DNA of 64,000 nucleotides from Prauserella flavalba (lineage in GTDB: Bacteria; Actinomycetota; Actinomycetes; Mycobacteriales; Pseudonocardiaceae): NCBI RefSeq assembly GCF_003202235.1, contig NZ_MASU01000005.1:1364001-1428000 (forward strand), written 5' to 3'. Below, piece by piece: positions 47,474 to 55,457 of the stretch. Every line of letters begins with the position of its first letter. Within the stretch, counting starts at the first letter, position 1. The translations under genes and the position numbers were made by a program. Under the pieces are notes generated by a model. It had not been told where the DNA came from, made no database searches, and worked only from the letters and a program-made list of their open reading frames with translations.

Positions 47474-48369
47474 CGCTCTGCCCTCCCCCGCTGGTGGCGG
47501 ACGACGAGCACGGGGCACTGCGCGTGGTGGATCAGCGCCTGGCTGGTGGAACCGAGCAGCATTCCCCGGAAACCGCCCCGGCCCCGGCTGCCGACCACCA
47601 CGAGCGACGCTGTGCGCGAGCGTTCCAGCAGCTGGCGCCGCGGCCGGTCCAGCACCACGACCCGCTCCACGGTGACGTCAGGGTAGCGCTCCTGCCAGCC
47701 CGCGAGTCGTTCCGCGAGGAGACGCCGCTGGTCCTCCTCGTGACGGCCGGTCTCGAAGTACCCGCGGCCGGTGTCGTACTCGAGGTCCAGCCACGCGTTG
47801 ACGGCCACCAGCGGCACACCGCGCAAGGACGCCTCCCGGAACGCGACCGCGACGGCCTCCTCGCTTACCGGGCTGCCATCGATACCCACGATCACCGGGC
47901 CGTCCACCGCGGCACCACCGTTCTCACGGCGTCTGACCACAGTCACGGGGCACTCGGCGTGGCTCGTCACCGCCACCGCCGTGGATCCCAGCAGCATCCC
48001 GGTGAAGCCGCCGCCGCCCGTGGCGCCCAGCACGATCATGGCCGCCGACCGCGACTCCGCCACCAGCGCGGGCACCGAGTCGTTGTTCGGCATCGCCGTC
48101 TCCACGCGGACGGCGGACTCCGCGAGTTTGGCCTCGTGCTCGGCGGCGGAAAGCAACCGCTTCGCCTCGGCCTCGAAGATCTCGTAGACCTCGGGGCTCG
48201 GCGGCAGATCGGTGCCGTAGCCCTGCATGACGGTGTAGGCGTGCACGATCCGCAACGTCCGGTTGCGCCGCGCCGCCAGCGCGGCGGCCCACCGGATGGC
48301 ATCCATCGAGGCCTCCGAGCCGTCGGTGCCCACCACGATCGGGCCGTCCGAGATGTCCCCAGCAGTCAT
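47470..48369 (-). CDS. Tandem universal stress protein
   Basis: 299 aa with two UspA domains. Each has the nucleotide-binding Gly motif: GATGGGGFTGMLLGSTAVAV in the first and GSRGRGGFRGMLLGSTSQAL in the second, with VVGTDGSEAS and IVGIDGSPVS openings. The G-2x-G-9x-G-S/T pattern means ATP binding is likely. This is the Rv2623/Rv2005c-like type of tandem USP, associated with hypoxic dormancy in mycobacteria. It leads the operon USP-ADH-PEP synthase-VOC, behind an intergenic region with three DosR-like boxes. ATG has a ribosome site (GGAGAG) 5 nt upstream. Confidence 0.93.
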   Translation of the reverse strand: MTAGDISDGPIVVGTDGSEASMDAIRWAAALAARRNRTLRIVHAYTVMQGYGTDLPPSPEVYEIFEAEAKRLLSAAEHEAKLAESAVRVETAMPNNDSVPALVAESRSAAMIVLGATGGGGFTGMLLGSTAVAVTSHAECPVTVVRRRENGGAAVDGPVIVGIDGSPVSEEAVAVAFREASLRGVPLVAVNAWLDLEYDTGRGYFETGRHEEDQRRLLAERLAGWQERYPDVTVERVVVLDRPRRQLLERSRTASLVVVGSRGRGGFRGMLLGSTSQALIHHAQCPVLVVRHQRGRAER

Positions 48370-48425
48370 GGTTCTCTCCTTTTCGCTCCGGCCCGACGGT
48401 AGGAATTCGCGGGCCGCTCCCGCTG

Positions 48426-48439
48426 CGGCCGTTGGTCCC
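48426..48439 (-). promoter_or_regulatory. DosR/OsdR-like box 1 (for minus-strand USP operon)
   Basis: On the minus strand the site reads GGGACCAACGGCCG, matching the pattern G-K-G-A-C-C-N-N-C-G-G-C-C-C. It lies 57 bp before the tandem USP start, a suitable distance for activation. Confidence 0.5.
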
Positions 48440-48447
48440 CACCGCCG

Positions 48448-48461
48448 GGGACCTTCGGCCG
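48448..48461 (+). promoter_or_regulatory. DosR/OsdR-like box 2
   Basis: GGGACCTTCGGCCG sits in the same 210-bp divergent region and, with box 1, forms the larger inverted arrangement GGTCCCC-accgcc-GGGGACC. It may serve either direction. Confidence 0.5.
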
Positions 48462-48507
48462 CCCGGGGCCCACGCCGGCCAACCGGTTACCTCCGGGCCC
48501 CACGCCC

Positions 48508-48521
48508 GTGACTTACGGCCC
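48508..48521 (+). promoter_or_regulatory. DosR/OsdR-like box 3 (for plus-strand USP gene)
   Basis: GTGACTTACGGCCC closely resembles the mycobacterial DosR half pattern (GGGACTT). It lies 58 bp before the single-domain USP start, facing the plus-strand genes. Confidence 0.5.
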
Positions 48522-48579
48522 TAGAGCGCCACGGCCCGCCGGGTGAGGATCGGGCCAACCGCGGAACTGGGAGGACGAC

Positions 48580-49038
48580 ATGGCGGGCAATGGCAGCACG
48601 GGTATGCGCAAGATCGTGGTCGGCGTCGACGGCTCGGCCGCCGCCGAGCACGCCCTGCGCTGGGCCGCGAGCGAAGCCGTCCTGCACGGCGACGAGATCG
48701 AGGCCATCGCCGTCCGCGAGCGCGACGAGTTGCTGCCCGGCACCTCGTTCAGCTTTCAGCCCCACGGCCGCCACCCGGTCACTGACGAGGAGGACACCCG
48801 GACGTACCTCCACGCCGCCGTCGCCACGGTGGCCCCCGTGGTGCCCGTCACCGAGACGGTGCTCGTCGGCGACCCAGCCACGGAACTGGTCAAGGCCTCG
48901 GCTGGCGCGGACATGCTCGTCGTCGCCAGCCATCGCTACGGCCCGTTCGCGGAGATCCTGCTGGGCAGCACCTCCGCCGACTGCGTTCGGCACGCGCAGT
49001 GCCCCGTCGTGGTCATCCCAACCAACCTGACCCGCTGA
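48580..49038 (+). CDS. Universal stress protein (single domain)
   Basis: 152 aa, one UspA domain. It starts with KIVVGVDGSAAAEHALRWAASEA and carries the nucleotide motif ASHRYGPFAEILLGSTSADCV, where the first Gly positions are altered (SHRYG for GxxG), so ATP binding is uncertain. It has GGGAGGA 5 nt upstream of the ATG. It faces away from the tandem USP gene, with three DosR-like boxes between. Probably first gene of a plus-strand operon with the two hypothetical genes that follow. Confidence 0.92.
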   Translation: MAGNGSTGMRKIVVGVDGSAAAEHALRWAASEAVLHGDEIEAIAVRERDELLPGTSFSFQPHGRHPVTDEEDTRTYLHAAVATVAPVVPVTETVLVGDPATELVKASAGADMLVVASHRYGPFAEILLGSTSADCVRHAQCPVVVIPTNLTR

Positions 49039-49060
49039 GCCGAGCGAGGAGCGCGAAACC

Positions 49061-49693
49061 ATGACCGAGACCCGATCCACAGTAGACGGCAAGGCCGGCG
49101 AGCAAGCCCCGTCACTGGCCGACCGGTTCGCCCCGAAGCCCGCGACCACACAGGCACAGCACCTGATCGTGAACACCGACACGGCTAAGGCCTACCGCGC
49201 AGTGCGCGAACTCGACTTCACCGACATCCGCGGCCCGATCGTCGGTGCCGCGATGTGGGTCCGCGGCCTGCCCGAGCGCTGGCACAACCGCAAGCACGGC
49301 CCGCCCCGCGAGCCGACCCGCATGACGCTGGACGACATGGAACACGGCTCCGACTGGGTCATTCTCGGCGAGACCTCAGGCTCGGAGATCGCCGCCGGGG
49401 TGGCGGGCCGCTTCTGGAAGCCGGTGGTGCAGTGGCATCACGTCGACGCGAGCGAGTTCGCCGACTTCGACGAGCCCGGTTTCGGCAAGATCGTGATGTC
49501 GTTCTCGGTGCGCCCGTACGGAATCGGCTCGCTGGTCAGCTACGACATCCGCGTCTCCATCAACGACACGATGTCCACAGCGGCCTTCGCCGTCTACTGG
49601 AAGACGGTCTCACCGTTCGTCGCGGCGATCCAGCGCGCCACGCTCCGCACGATCAAGGCCAACGCCGAGCATCCCGCCCCGGAGAACGCGTGA
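49061..49693 (+). CDS. Conserved hypothetical protein (possible SRPBCC-like fold)
   Basis: 210 aa, soluble. After a flexible start (about 1-30), HLIVNTDTAKAYRAVRELDFTDI resembles the first helix and strand of SRPBCC-type lipid-binding folds (VDAPPERVWEAL pattern). Later strands contain WVILGETSGSEIAAGVAGRFW, KIVMSFSVRPYGIGSLVSYDIRV and TMSTAAFAVYWKTVSPFVAAIQ, typical of that fold's C-terminal long helix. No catalytic residues can be named. It lies 22 bp after the USP gene with a good ribosome site (GAGGAG) and overlaps the next gene by 4 bp (GTGA), so it is probably co-regulated with the dormancy set. Confidence 0.7.
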   Translation: MTETRSTVDGKAGEQAPSLADRFAPKPATTQAQHLIVNTDTAKAYRAVRELDFTDIRGPIVGAAMWVRGLPERWHNRKHGPPREPTRMTLDDMEHGSDWVILGETSGSEIAAGVAGRFWKPVVQWHHVDASEFADFDEPGFGKIVMSFSVRPYGIGSLVSYDIRVSINDTMSTAAFAVYWKTVSPFVAAIQRATLRTIKANAEHPAPENA

Positions 49694-50028
49694 ACGCCTG
49701 GAAGCTGACCGTCGGCTACACGGACCACGACGGCGTCGTCGAGACCACGGCGGTCCTCGGAGACGGCGCGCGAGCCTACCGGGGTACCGGCCGCAGCGGC
49801 CCCGCCCACGGCTGGCCCCACGTGCGCTCCGTCCAGCTCGTCGCCAACGACCTTGCCCTGGTCCACGCGCTGGCGGAGCTCACCGATGCGCTGGACGAAG
49901 CGGCCCAGTCCGCGGACGGGCCGGTCGCCGAGGGGGCGCATCAGCCGGGCCCACCGTGGGGCCGGCGCGGTCCGTCACCTGACCTCATGGGTGGTCCCGC
50001 CGGGCCGGCTCCTGCTCGGCCAGCGTGA
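49690..50028 (+). CDS. DUF1876 (Rv1738-like) small protein
   Basis: 112 aa. The first 75 residues (WKLTVGYTDHDGVVETTAVL, YRGTGRSGPAH, ANDLALVHALAELTDALDEAA) follow the DUF1876 layout: a W-x-V strand, acidic-hydrophobic strand, G-x-G-x-A-like turn and a final helix. Rv1738 of M. tuberculosis has this fold, belongs to the DosR regulon and has been compared with ribosome-hibernation factors. The C-terminal about 35 residues are Pro/Gly-rich and overlap the convergent ATPase gene by 44 bp, so they are probably not conserved. The GTG start is coupled to the upstream stop. Assignment rests on pattern matching, not on a search. Confidence 0.65.
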   Translation: MNAWKLTVGYTDHDGVVETTAVLGDGARAYRGTGRSGPAHGWPHVRSVQLVANDLALVHALAELTDALDEAAQSADGPVAEGAHQPGPPWGRRGPSPDLMGGPAGPAPARPA

Positions 50029-52273
50029 AGAACGCTTCCTCCTCCTGCGCGAAGTGCAGGGTCAGGATGGCGTCCAGGCCGTAGAGGGTCGCCCGCAGGT
50101 CGTCGACCTGATCGGGCTGAATGCCCTCCGGGGCCTCGCGCAGGTGCCTGCCGAGTCTCCGGCACAGGCGCTCGATCTCGGCGTGGCTCCGGCTCATCGT
50201 CACCGTTCCCTCGGGACCGCCGAGCACCCCGGTCAGCGCGGGGTAGAGCTCGGTCTCCTCCGACCGCTCGTGCGGCAGCAGCCGTTCGGCGAGGAGCCGG
50301 TGTGCGCGCCAGACCGCGGCGTCGGCGTCCGCTCCGGCCCCGTCGCCGAGCGCGTCGGCCGCCTGCCGCACCGCGGCACGCACCGGCAGCAATGTCTCGT
50401 GCTCGCCGGAGAACCGCCGCAGCAACGCGTCGGCGTCGTGGTTGCGCCTGCCCACCGGCGTGCGCAGCACCCGCAGCGCGTTGGCAATGACGGCGAGGTC
50501 GATGCCTTCCTGCACCACGGCCCCCGCGACCGGGAGCAGCCAGCCCGCGGCGGCCGCGAGCATCGCCACCACCGACAGCGCCGTGCCAGCGACCGCGCTC
50601 TGGAGTGCGACGCGCCGGGTACGTCTCGCCACCTCCACCCCGTCGGCGAGCCGGTCGATCCGGTCGTCCACGATCACCGCGTCCGCGGCCTGAACCGCCG
50701 CCGTCGAACCACGCGAGCCCAGTGCGATGCCGATGTCGGCCGCGGCCAGCGCCGGCGCGTCGTTGACGCCGTCGCCGACCATCACGGTGACGCCCCGTCG
50801 CCGTTCGGCCTCGACGCGGGCGATCTTGTCCGCCGGGCTCGCCTTCGCCTGCACCTCGTCGATGCCGAGCAGGCCGGCGACCTCCTGTGCGTTGTCGACC
50901 CGGTCGCCGGTGAGCAGGACCACGTGGCCGAGGCCGGTCGCGCGCAGGCGCCGCATCGTGCGCGCGGCGTCGATCCGGATGCGGTCGCGGATCAGGATCG
51001 CCGCGGCCAGTTCGCCGTCCACCTCCACCCACACGACCGTCGCCAGGTCGAGCCTGCCCCGGCGGGCCGCGGCCGTGGCCCATCCGGGCAGGACCACGCC
51101 GTCGTCGAGCCTGCCGACGCGAACCCGATGACCGTCGGTGACGCCCGCCGCGCCGCGGCCCGGCTCCTCGGTGACGTCCTCGGCGGGCGCGGGCCCGGTA
51201 CCGGAGCGGGCGGCGGCCCGCAGCACGGCGCTCGCCAGCACGTGCGGCGAGTACTGCTCCACACCCGCGGCGAGCCGCAGCACACCCTCGGAGGTGAAGC
51301 CCGCCGCGCACACCACGTCGGTCACCTCGGGACGTCCCGCGGTGACTGTGCCGGTCTTGTCCATCACGAGCGACCGCGCGTGGCCGAGCAGCTCCAGTGC
51401 GGCGCCATCCTTGACGACGACACCGGCCCGCGACATGCGGGACATGCCACCGGTCACGGCGATCGGCACGGCGAGCAGCAGCGGGCAGGGGGTGGCCGTG
51501 ACCAGCACGGCCACCGCCCGGACCGCCTCCCCCGTCACCGCCCACGCGCCTGCCGCGAGCGCCACCGCGACGGGCAGGAACCAAACGGCGACGCGGTCGG
51601 CCAGCCGCGCGACCGGTGCCGCGGCGGCCGCGGCCTGCTCCGCGAGCCGGACCACGCCGGCATACGTGCTGTCGTCGGCCGTCCGCGCCGCCCGGAGATC
51701 GAGTACCGCCCCGGCGTTGACCACGCCGCTGCGGACCGGCTCCCCGGCCGCGCGGTTCACCGGTTCCGGCTCGCCGATGAGCGCCGACTCGTCGATCACG
51801 GCCTCGCCCAGCACGGTGCCGTCCACCGGCACGACCTCGCCCGGCAGCACCACGACGACGTCCCCCGGGCACACGTGGTCCACCGGCACGGTCTCGACCT
51901 GTTCGCCTGCCCGCACGTGCGCCTGGCGGGGCGCCCGCTCCAGCAGGGCGGACAGGTCTCTGGCCGCCCTGCGGCCCGCGACCGCCTCCAGCACCCGGCC
52001 GGTCGCGACCATGAGGGCCACCACCGCGCCGGCCAGGAACTCACCGAGCGCGAGCGTGCCGCCCAGTGCGAGCACGGCGAGCAGGTCGGCACCGTAGCGG
52101 CGTCGCCGCAGCTGGGCGACCACCCAGCCGAGCGCGGGCACCAGCGTCACCGCCGTCACGGCCGCCCACAGCGCCCGGGCGAGCCCGGGTTCGAACGGCC
52201 ACGCGAGCCCACCGGCCGCCAGCCCCGCGCCGACACCCGCGAGCAGCAGTACCTCGCGTGACCTCCCCCGCAT
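49985..52273 (-). CDS. P1-type ATPase fused to C-terminal hemerythrin-like domain
   Basis: 762 aa. Residues 1-605 form a heavy-metal-type P-ATPase: actuator motif near ALIGEPEPV (TGES-like), intramembrane T261-P-C263-P, phosphorylation site DKTGTVTAG (D305) and hinge GDGVNDAPALAAADIG (500-516). There is no N-terminal HMA domain. Residues 620-755 form a helical HHE domain with His and acidic residues at H625, H658, H668, E672-673, H697, H740 and E744-745, the hemerythrin-type di-iron spacing. In the dormancy island the domain could sense O2, iron or redox state and gate transport. The TPC motif is neither CPC (copper) nor SPC (zinc/cobalt), so the ion is unknown. Encoded after hsp20 with a strong hairpin between. 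Confidence 0.9.
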   Translation of the reverse strand: MRGRSREVLLLAGVGAGLAAGGLAWPFEPGLARALWAAVTAVTLVPALGWVVAQLRRRRYGADLLAVLALGGTLALGEFLAGAVVALMVATGRVLEAVAGRRAARDLSALLERAPRQAHVRAGEQVETVPVDHVCPGDVVVVLPGEVVPVDGTVLGEAVIDESALIGEPEPVNRAAGEPVRSGVVNAGAVLDLRAARTADDSTYAGVVRLAEQAAAAAAPVARLADRVAVWFLPVAVALAAGAWAVTGEAVRAVAVLVTATPCPLLLAVPIAVTGGMSRMSRAGVVVKDGAALELLGHARSLVMDKTGTVTAGRPEVTDVVCAAGFTSEGVLRLAAGVEQYSPHVLASAVLRAAARSGTGPAPAEDVTEEPGRGAAGVTDGHRVRVGRLDDGVVLPGWATAAARRGRLDLATVVWVEVDGELAAAILIRDRIRIDAARTMRRLRATGLGHVVLLTGDRVDNAQEVAGLLGIDEVQAKASPADKIARVEAERRRGVTVMVGDGVNDAPALAAADIGIALGSRGSTAAVQAADAVIVDDRIDRLADGVEVARRTRRVALQSAVAGTALSVVAMLAAAAGWLLPVAGAVVQEGIDLAVIANALRVLRTPVGRRNHDADALLRRFSGEHETLLPVRAAVRQAADALGDGAGADADAAVWRAHRLLAERLLPHERSEETELYPALTGVLGGPEGTVTMSRSHAEIERLCRRLGRHLREAPEGIQPDQVDDLRATLYGLDAILTLHFAQEEEAFFTLAEQEPARRDHP

Positions 52274-52306
52274 GCCGCGACCTCCCTACGCCGATGGACG
52301 GCACGC

Positions 52307-52342
52307 CCCGGCGGCGCGGGCCGGAACGGCCGCGCCGCCGGG
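52307..52342. terminator. GC-rich hairpin between hsp20 and P-type ATPase genes
   Basis: The arms CCCGGCGGCGCGG(g)CCG and CGGCCGCGCCGCCGGG pair around GAA with one bulge, a very stable stem. It lies after the hsp20 stop and before the ATPase start, both minus strand, so it may terminate most hsp20 transcripts or attenuate ATPase expression. No U-tract follows. Confidence 0.55.
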
Positions 52343-52350
52343 AACCCCTG

Positions 52351-52755
52351 CTACTTGCCCGCCACCGGAATCTGGCGCGCCTCCCCGGTCTTCTCGATCG
52401 GGATCGTCACCTCGAGGATCCCCTTGTCGTAGCTGGCCGCGATCTTGTCGGCGTCCGCGCCAGCGGGCAGGCGGACCGTGCGCGCGAACGAGCCGTAGTG
52501 GAACTCACTCCGGCCCTTCTCCTTCTTCTCCTCGCTGCGCTGCGCAGTGATCGACAGCTCGTCCTTCTCCACCGTGATGGTGATGTCGTGCTCGGGGTCC
52601 AGACCGGGCAGCTCGGCCCGCACCACGTACTTGTCCTCGGTGAGGTAGTCCTCCAGCCGCATCCACTGCCGCTCGGAGAGCGACCCGAACGGGAACTCCG
52701 ACTCGAGCCAGCGGAACATGTCGGGCAGGGAACCACGCGGAACCAGCGACGTCAT
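52351..52755 (-). CDS. Small heat-shock protein, Hsp20/alpha-crystallin
   Basis: 134 aa. The alpha-crystallin domain (about 40-130) has YVVRAELPGLDPEHDITITVEKDELSI, FARTVRLPAGADADKIAASYDKGILEVTIP, ending with the A-x-x-x-n-G-I-L sequence. It is an ATP-independent holdase that forms oligomers. HspX (Rv2031c) of M. tuberculosis is the classic DosR target of this family, and this gene sits in the equivalent context. AGAGG lies 6 nt before the ATG at 52755; the longer upstream frame has no ribosome site. It is followed by the ATPase-hemerythrin gene. Confidence 0.95.
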   Translation of the reverse strand: MTSLVPRGSLPDMFRWLESEFPFGSLSERQWMRLEDYLTEDKYVVRAELPGLDPEHDITITVEKDELSITAQRSEEKKEKGRSEFHYGSFARTVRLPAGADADKIAASYDKGILEVTIPIEKTGEARQIPVAGK

Positions 52756-52843
52756 GGCAACCTCTTTCCAGTCGGTTTTCGTGCCGCCTCCAGGCAACGC
52801 TTACCCACCGGGTCCTGTGCAGAGTCTCCTTGCTCTGTTGGGA

Positions 52844-52857
52844 AGGACGAACGGCCA
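52844..52857. promoter_or_regulatory. DosR/OsdR-like box 4
   Basis: AGGACGAACGGCCA lies in the 163-bp divergent region between hsp20 and the GNAT gene, 89 bp before hsp20. It matches the shared pattern at the GGAC and CGGCC cores. Confidence 0.4.
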
Positions 52858-52869
52858 CATTCCGGCCTG

Positions 52870-52883
52870 GTGACCCTCGGCCC
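52870..52883. promoter_or_regulatory. DosR/OsdR-like box 5
   Basis: GTGACCCTCGGCCC is one of the best matches to the shared box and lies 35 bp before the GNAT start. It could also serve hsp20 in the other direction. Confidence 0.5.
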
Positions 52884-52918
52884 TTTCCGGAGCGCACCAG
52901 CGGCGGTACCAAGGTCGC

Positions 52919-53448
52919 ATGGGCGAGAACGAGAGCTGGGCGCTCTTCAGCAAGCGAGCCGCGCTGGCCGACGGCCGGAGCGTGGTGGTGACGCCGCTGA
53001 CCCCGGCGGACGTCGACGAGCTGGGGCAGGCGCTGCTGCACGCGGATCGGGAGACTCTGTACCAGCGCTTCTGCGGCACCGCGCCCCGGGTCACACCGAC
53101 GCTCCTGCGCCACCTCACCGAACTCGACCACGTGCGCCGGTTCGCGGTCGTGGCGCGGAACACCGAGGGACGCGGTGTCGCGGTGGCCCGCTACGAGGCC
53201 ACCGAGGCGTCCGGCGTCACCGAGGTCGCGGTTGCCGTGCATCCGGACTGGCCGCGGCAGGGCCTGGCGACGGCGCTCGTGCGCACATGCTCACGGAGGC
53301 GGCCCGTACCCACGGTTTCACCCACTTCCGGGCCACCTACCTCGCCGGCAAGAAACCGGTCGCGGAGCTGCTCGACGGCGCCGGGGCGCGCCGGAGCATC
53401 ACCGAGGGCATGGCCGACGCTGTCGTCGAATTGGTCCGCACCGAGTGA
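52919..53448 (+). pseudogene. GNAT acetyltransferase with frameshift
   Basis: The first frame starts at the ATG 52919 with VVVTPLTPADVDELGQALL, LDHVRRFAVVA and EVAVAVHPDWPRQGLATALVR, the GNAT A-motif region (R/Q-x-x-G-x-A/G, here RQGLAT). At about 53285-53290 the expected continuation MLTEAARTHGFTHFRATYLAGKK shifts to another frame and runs to a TGA at 53446-53448. Adding one base (for example CGGCAC for CGCAC) restores a continuous protein of about 176 aa. This is either a true frameshift mutation or an assembly error. Acetyltransferases of this type occur in dormancy regulons (the mycobacterial Pat-like group), but without a cNMP domain here. Box 5 lies 35 bp upstream. Confidence 0.75.
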
Positions 53449-53472
53449 TCGAGGTCCCCCGGCGCGCGAAAG

Positions 53473-53486
53473 AGGACCTTCGGCCT
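53473..53486 (+). promoter_or_regulatory. DosR/OsdR-like box 6
   Basis: AGGACCTTCGGCCT lies 60 bp before the ftsH-like start and repeats the core of boxes 2 and 5. It suggests that this FtsH is part of the regulon. Confidence 0.5.
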
Positions 53487-53546
53487 CATGACGATCTCGG
53501 GCACAGCGGCGACGCTGATCCGGTGGGCCGAGCCTGAGGAGAAGCC

Positions 53547-55457
53547 ATGTCGCGCACCGCGAAGCCGGGTCCGCCACCGGATCCCGCCCCGAAGCAGCCA
53601 CCACCAGCGCCGCCCGCCTGGCGCCGGTGGCTGATCCCGCTGGCCCTGCTCCTCACGCTCGCACTGCTGTTCGTGCCGAACCTGTGGTCGAACCCCGTCT
53701 CCCCGCTGTCCTATACCGAGTTGCTCTCCAAGGTGGACAGACGACAGGTCGCGTCCGTGACGATCGACAGCGACGGCGCCATGAACGGCACGCTGCGGGA
53801 CGGCTCCCACTTCAGCAGCCAGTTACCCACCGCGCTGGAGGACACCCGGCTGGCCCCCAGGCTCCAGGCGGCCGACGTGGAGGTGAACGGTGAGAAGGCG
53901 GGTACGGCGTGGGGCGGCCTGCTGCTCGGCCTGCTGCCCCTGGCGCTGCTGGTGGCGTTCTTCGCCTGGACGGGACGGCAGACCCAGCGTGCCTTCTCCG
54001 GCGGTGGGCTCGGGGGCTTCGGCCGGTCCAAGGCCAAGGTCATCGACGCCGAGCGGCCGAAGACCCGCTTCGCCGACGTGGCGGGCTACGAGGGCGTGAA
54101 GCAGGAGATCGGCGAGGTCGTTGACTTCCTGCGCGATCCGGGCAAGTACGCCGCGGCCGGCGCGAAGGGGCCGCGCGGGGTGATCATGGTGGGCCCACCG
54201 GGTACCGGCAAAACGCTGCTGGGCCGGGCGGTGGCGGGCGAGGCGGCCGTGCCGTTCCTCGCGATCACCGGATCCGCGTTCGTGGAGATGTTCGTCGGCG
54301 TCGGGGCCTCCCGCGTCCGGGACCTCTTCGAGGAGGCCCGGCGGCGGGCACCCGCGATCATCTTCATCGACGAGCTCGACGCCGTGGGCAGCAGACGGGG
54401 TGTGGGCCTCGCCGGCGGGCACGAGGAACGCGAGCAGACGCTCAACCAGCTACTCGCCGAGATGGACGGCTTCGACCAGAGCAGCGGCGTGGTGGTGCTC
54501 GCTGCCACCAACCGGCCGGAGGCGCTCGACCGGGCGCTGCTGCGGCCGGGACGCTTCGACCGGCAAGTCACCGTGCCGCTGCCGAACCAGGCAGAGCGGG
54601 CCGCGATCCTGGCCGTGCACGCGCGCGGCAAGCGCCTCGCTCCCGACGTGGACCTGCTGCGGCTCGCCCGCGCCACCCCGGGGTTCTCCGGGGCAGACCT
54701 CGCCAACATCGTCAACGAGGCGGCCATCAACGCCGTGCGGGCCGACCGCACGATCATCGGCCGGTCCGACCTCGGCGCCGCCCGCGACCGCGTGCTGCTC
54801 GGCAGGCGCGAGACGTCCAACGCGCTGCTGCCGGAGGAGCGGCACTCGGTGGCGATCCACGAGTCCGGGCACGCACTGCTGGCCGCGCTCTGCGAGCACG
54901 CCGACCCGGTGGACAAGGTGACGATCCTGCCCGCGGGCATGGCGCTGGGCGCGACCGAGCAGCTGCCGGAGGCCGAGCGGCACCTCTACAGCGAGGGCTA
55001 CCTGACCGACCAGCTCACCGTGCGCCTCGGGGGCCGCGCCGCCGAGCTCGTGGTGTTCGGCCAGGGCTCCACCGGTGCCGTCAACGACCTCACCGGCGCC
55101 ACCCAGCTCGCCGCGCGCATGGTCACCCAGTTCGGGCTCTCCCCCGTGCTAGGCCCGGTGGGCTACGAGTCCGGGGAGCCCGCCTTCCTCTCCGGCTCCG
55201 GGGAGCCGGCCGTCCGCCCGTACTCCGAGCAGACCCAGCGGAAGGTGGACGAGGAGGTGGCCCGCCTGCTGCGCGACGCCGAGGACCGTGCCATCGGGCT
55301 CCTGTCCCGGCACCGGCCCGCGCTGGAGCGGCTCGCTGCGGAACTGAGGGAACACGAGACCGTGGACGGCGAGACGGTGCTCAACGTCCTGCGCGCCGAG
55401 GGCGAGCCCGCGACGACGCCACCGGACGTCACCGCGGTCGCGGTTCACAACGAGTAG
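53547..55457 (+). CDS. ftsH: ATP-dependent zinc metalloprotease FtsH (additional copy)
   Basis: 636 aa. A Pro-rich N-terminus (1-25) precedes two transmembrane segments (about 26-46 and 118-138) that bracket a short extracytoplasmic domain. The AAA domain has Walker A GPPGTGKT (216-223), Walker [12 protein letters not shown], the second region of homology [11 protein letters not shown], and the pore loop [13 protein letters not shown]. The zinc protease domain has HESGH (438-442), with a downstream acidic ligand in [22 protein letters not shown]. It lacks the long C-terminal tail of some homologues. FtsH degrades membrane and regulatory proteins; a second, stress-specific copy here may remodel the membrane on entry to dormancy. 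AGGAGAAG ribosome site is close to ATG. Confidence 0.93.
   Translation: MSRTAKPGPPPDPAPKQPPPAPPAWRRWLIPLALLLTLALLFVPNLWSNPVSPLSYTELLSKVDRRQVASVTIDSDGAMNGTLRDGSHFSSQLPTALEDTRLAPRLQAADVEVNGEKAGTAWGGLLLGLLPLALLVAFFAWTGRQTQRAFSGGGLGGFGRSKAKVIDAERPKTRFADVAGYEGVKQEIGEVVDFLRDPGKYAAAGAKGPRGVIMVGPPGTGKTLLGRAVAGEAAVPFLAITGSAFVEMFVGVGASRVRDLFEEARRRAPAIIFIDELDAVGSRRGVGLAGGHEEREQTLNQLLAEMDGFDQSSGVVVLAATNRPEALDRALLRPGRFDRQVTVPLPNQAERAAILAVHARGKRLAPDVDLLRLARATPGFSGADLANIVNEAAINAVRADRTIIGRSDLGAARDRVLLGRRETSNALLPEERHSVAIHESGHALLAALCEHADPVDKVTILPAGMALGATEQLPEAERHLYSEGYLTDQLTVRLGGRAAELVVFGQGSTGAVNDLTGATQLAARMVTQFGLSPVLGPVGYESGEPAFLSGSGEPAVRPYSEQTQRKVDEEVARLLRDAEDRAIGLLSRHRPALERLAAELREHETVDGETVLNVLRAEGEPATTPPDVTAVAVHNE

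Noticed and set aside
49941-51872. Second long minus-strand frame inside the P-ATPase gene
   Set aside because: Gly/Arg-rich shadow in another frame; the ATPase motifs are all in the other minus-strand frame.
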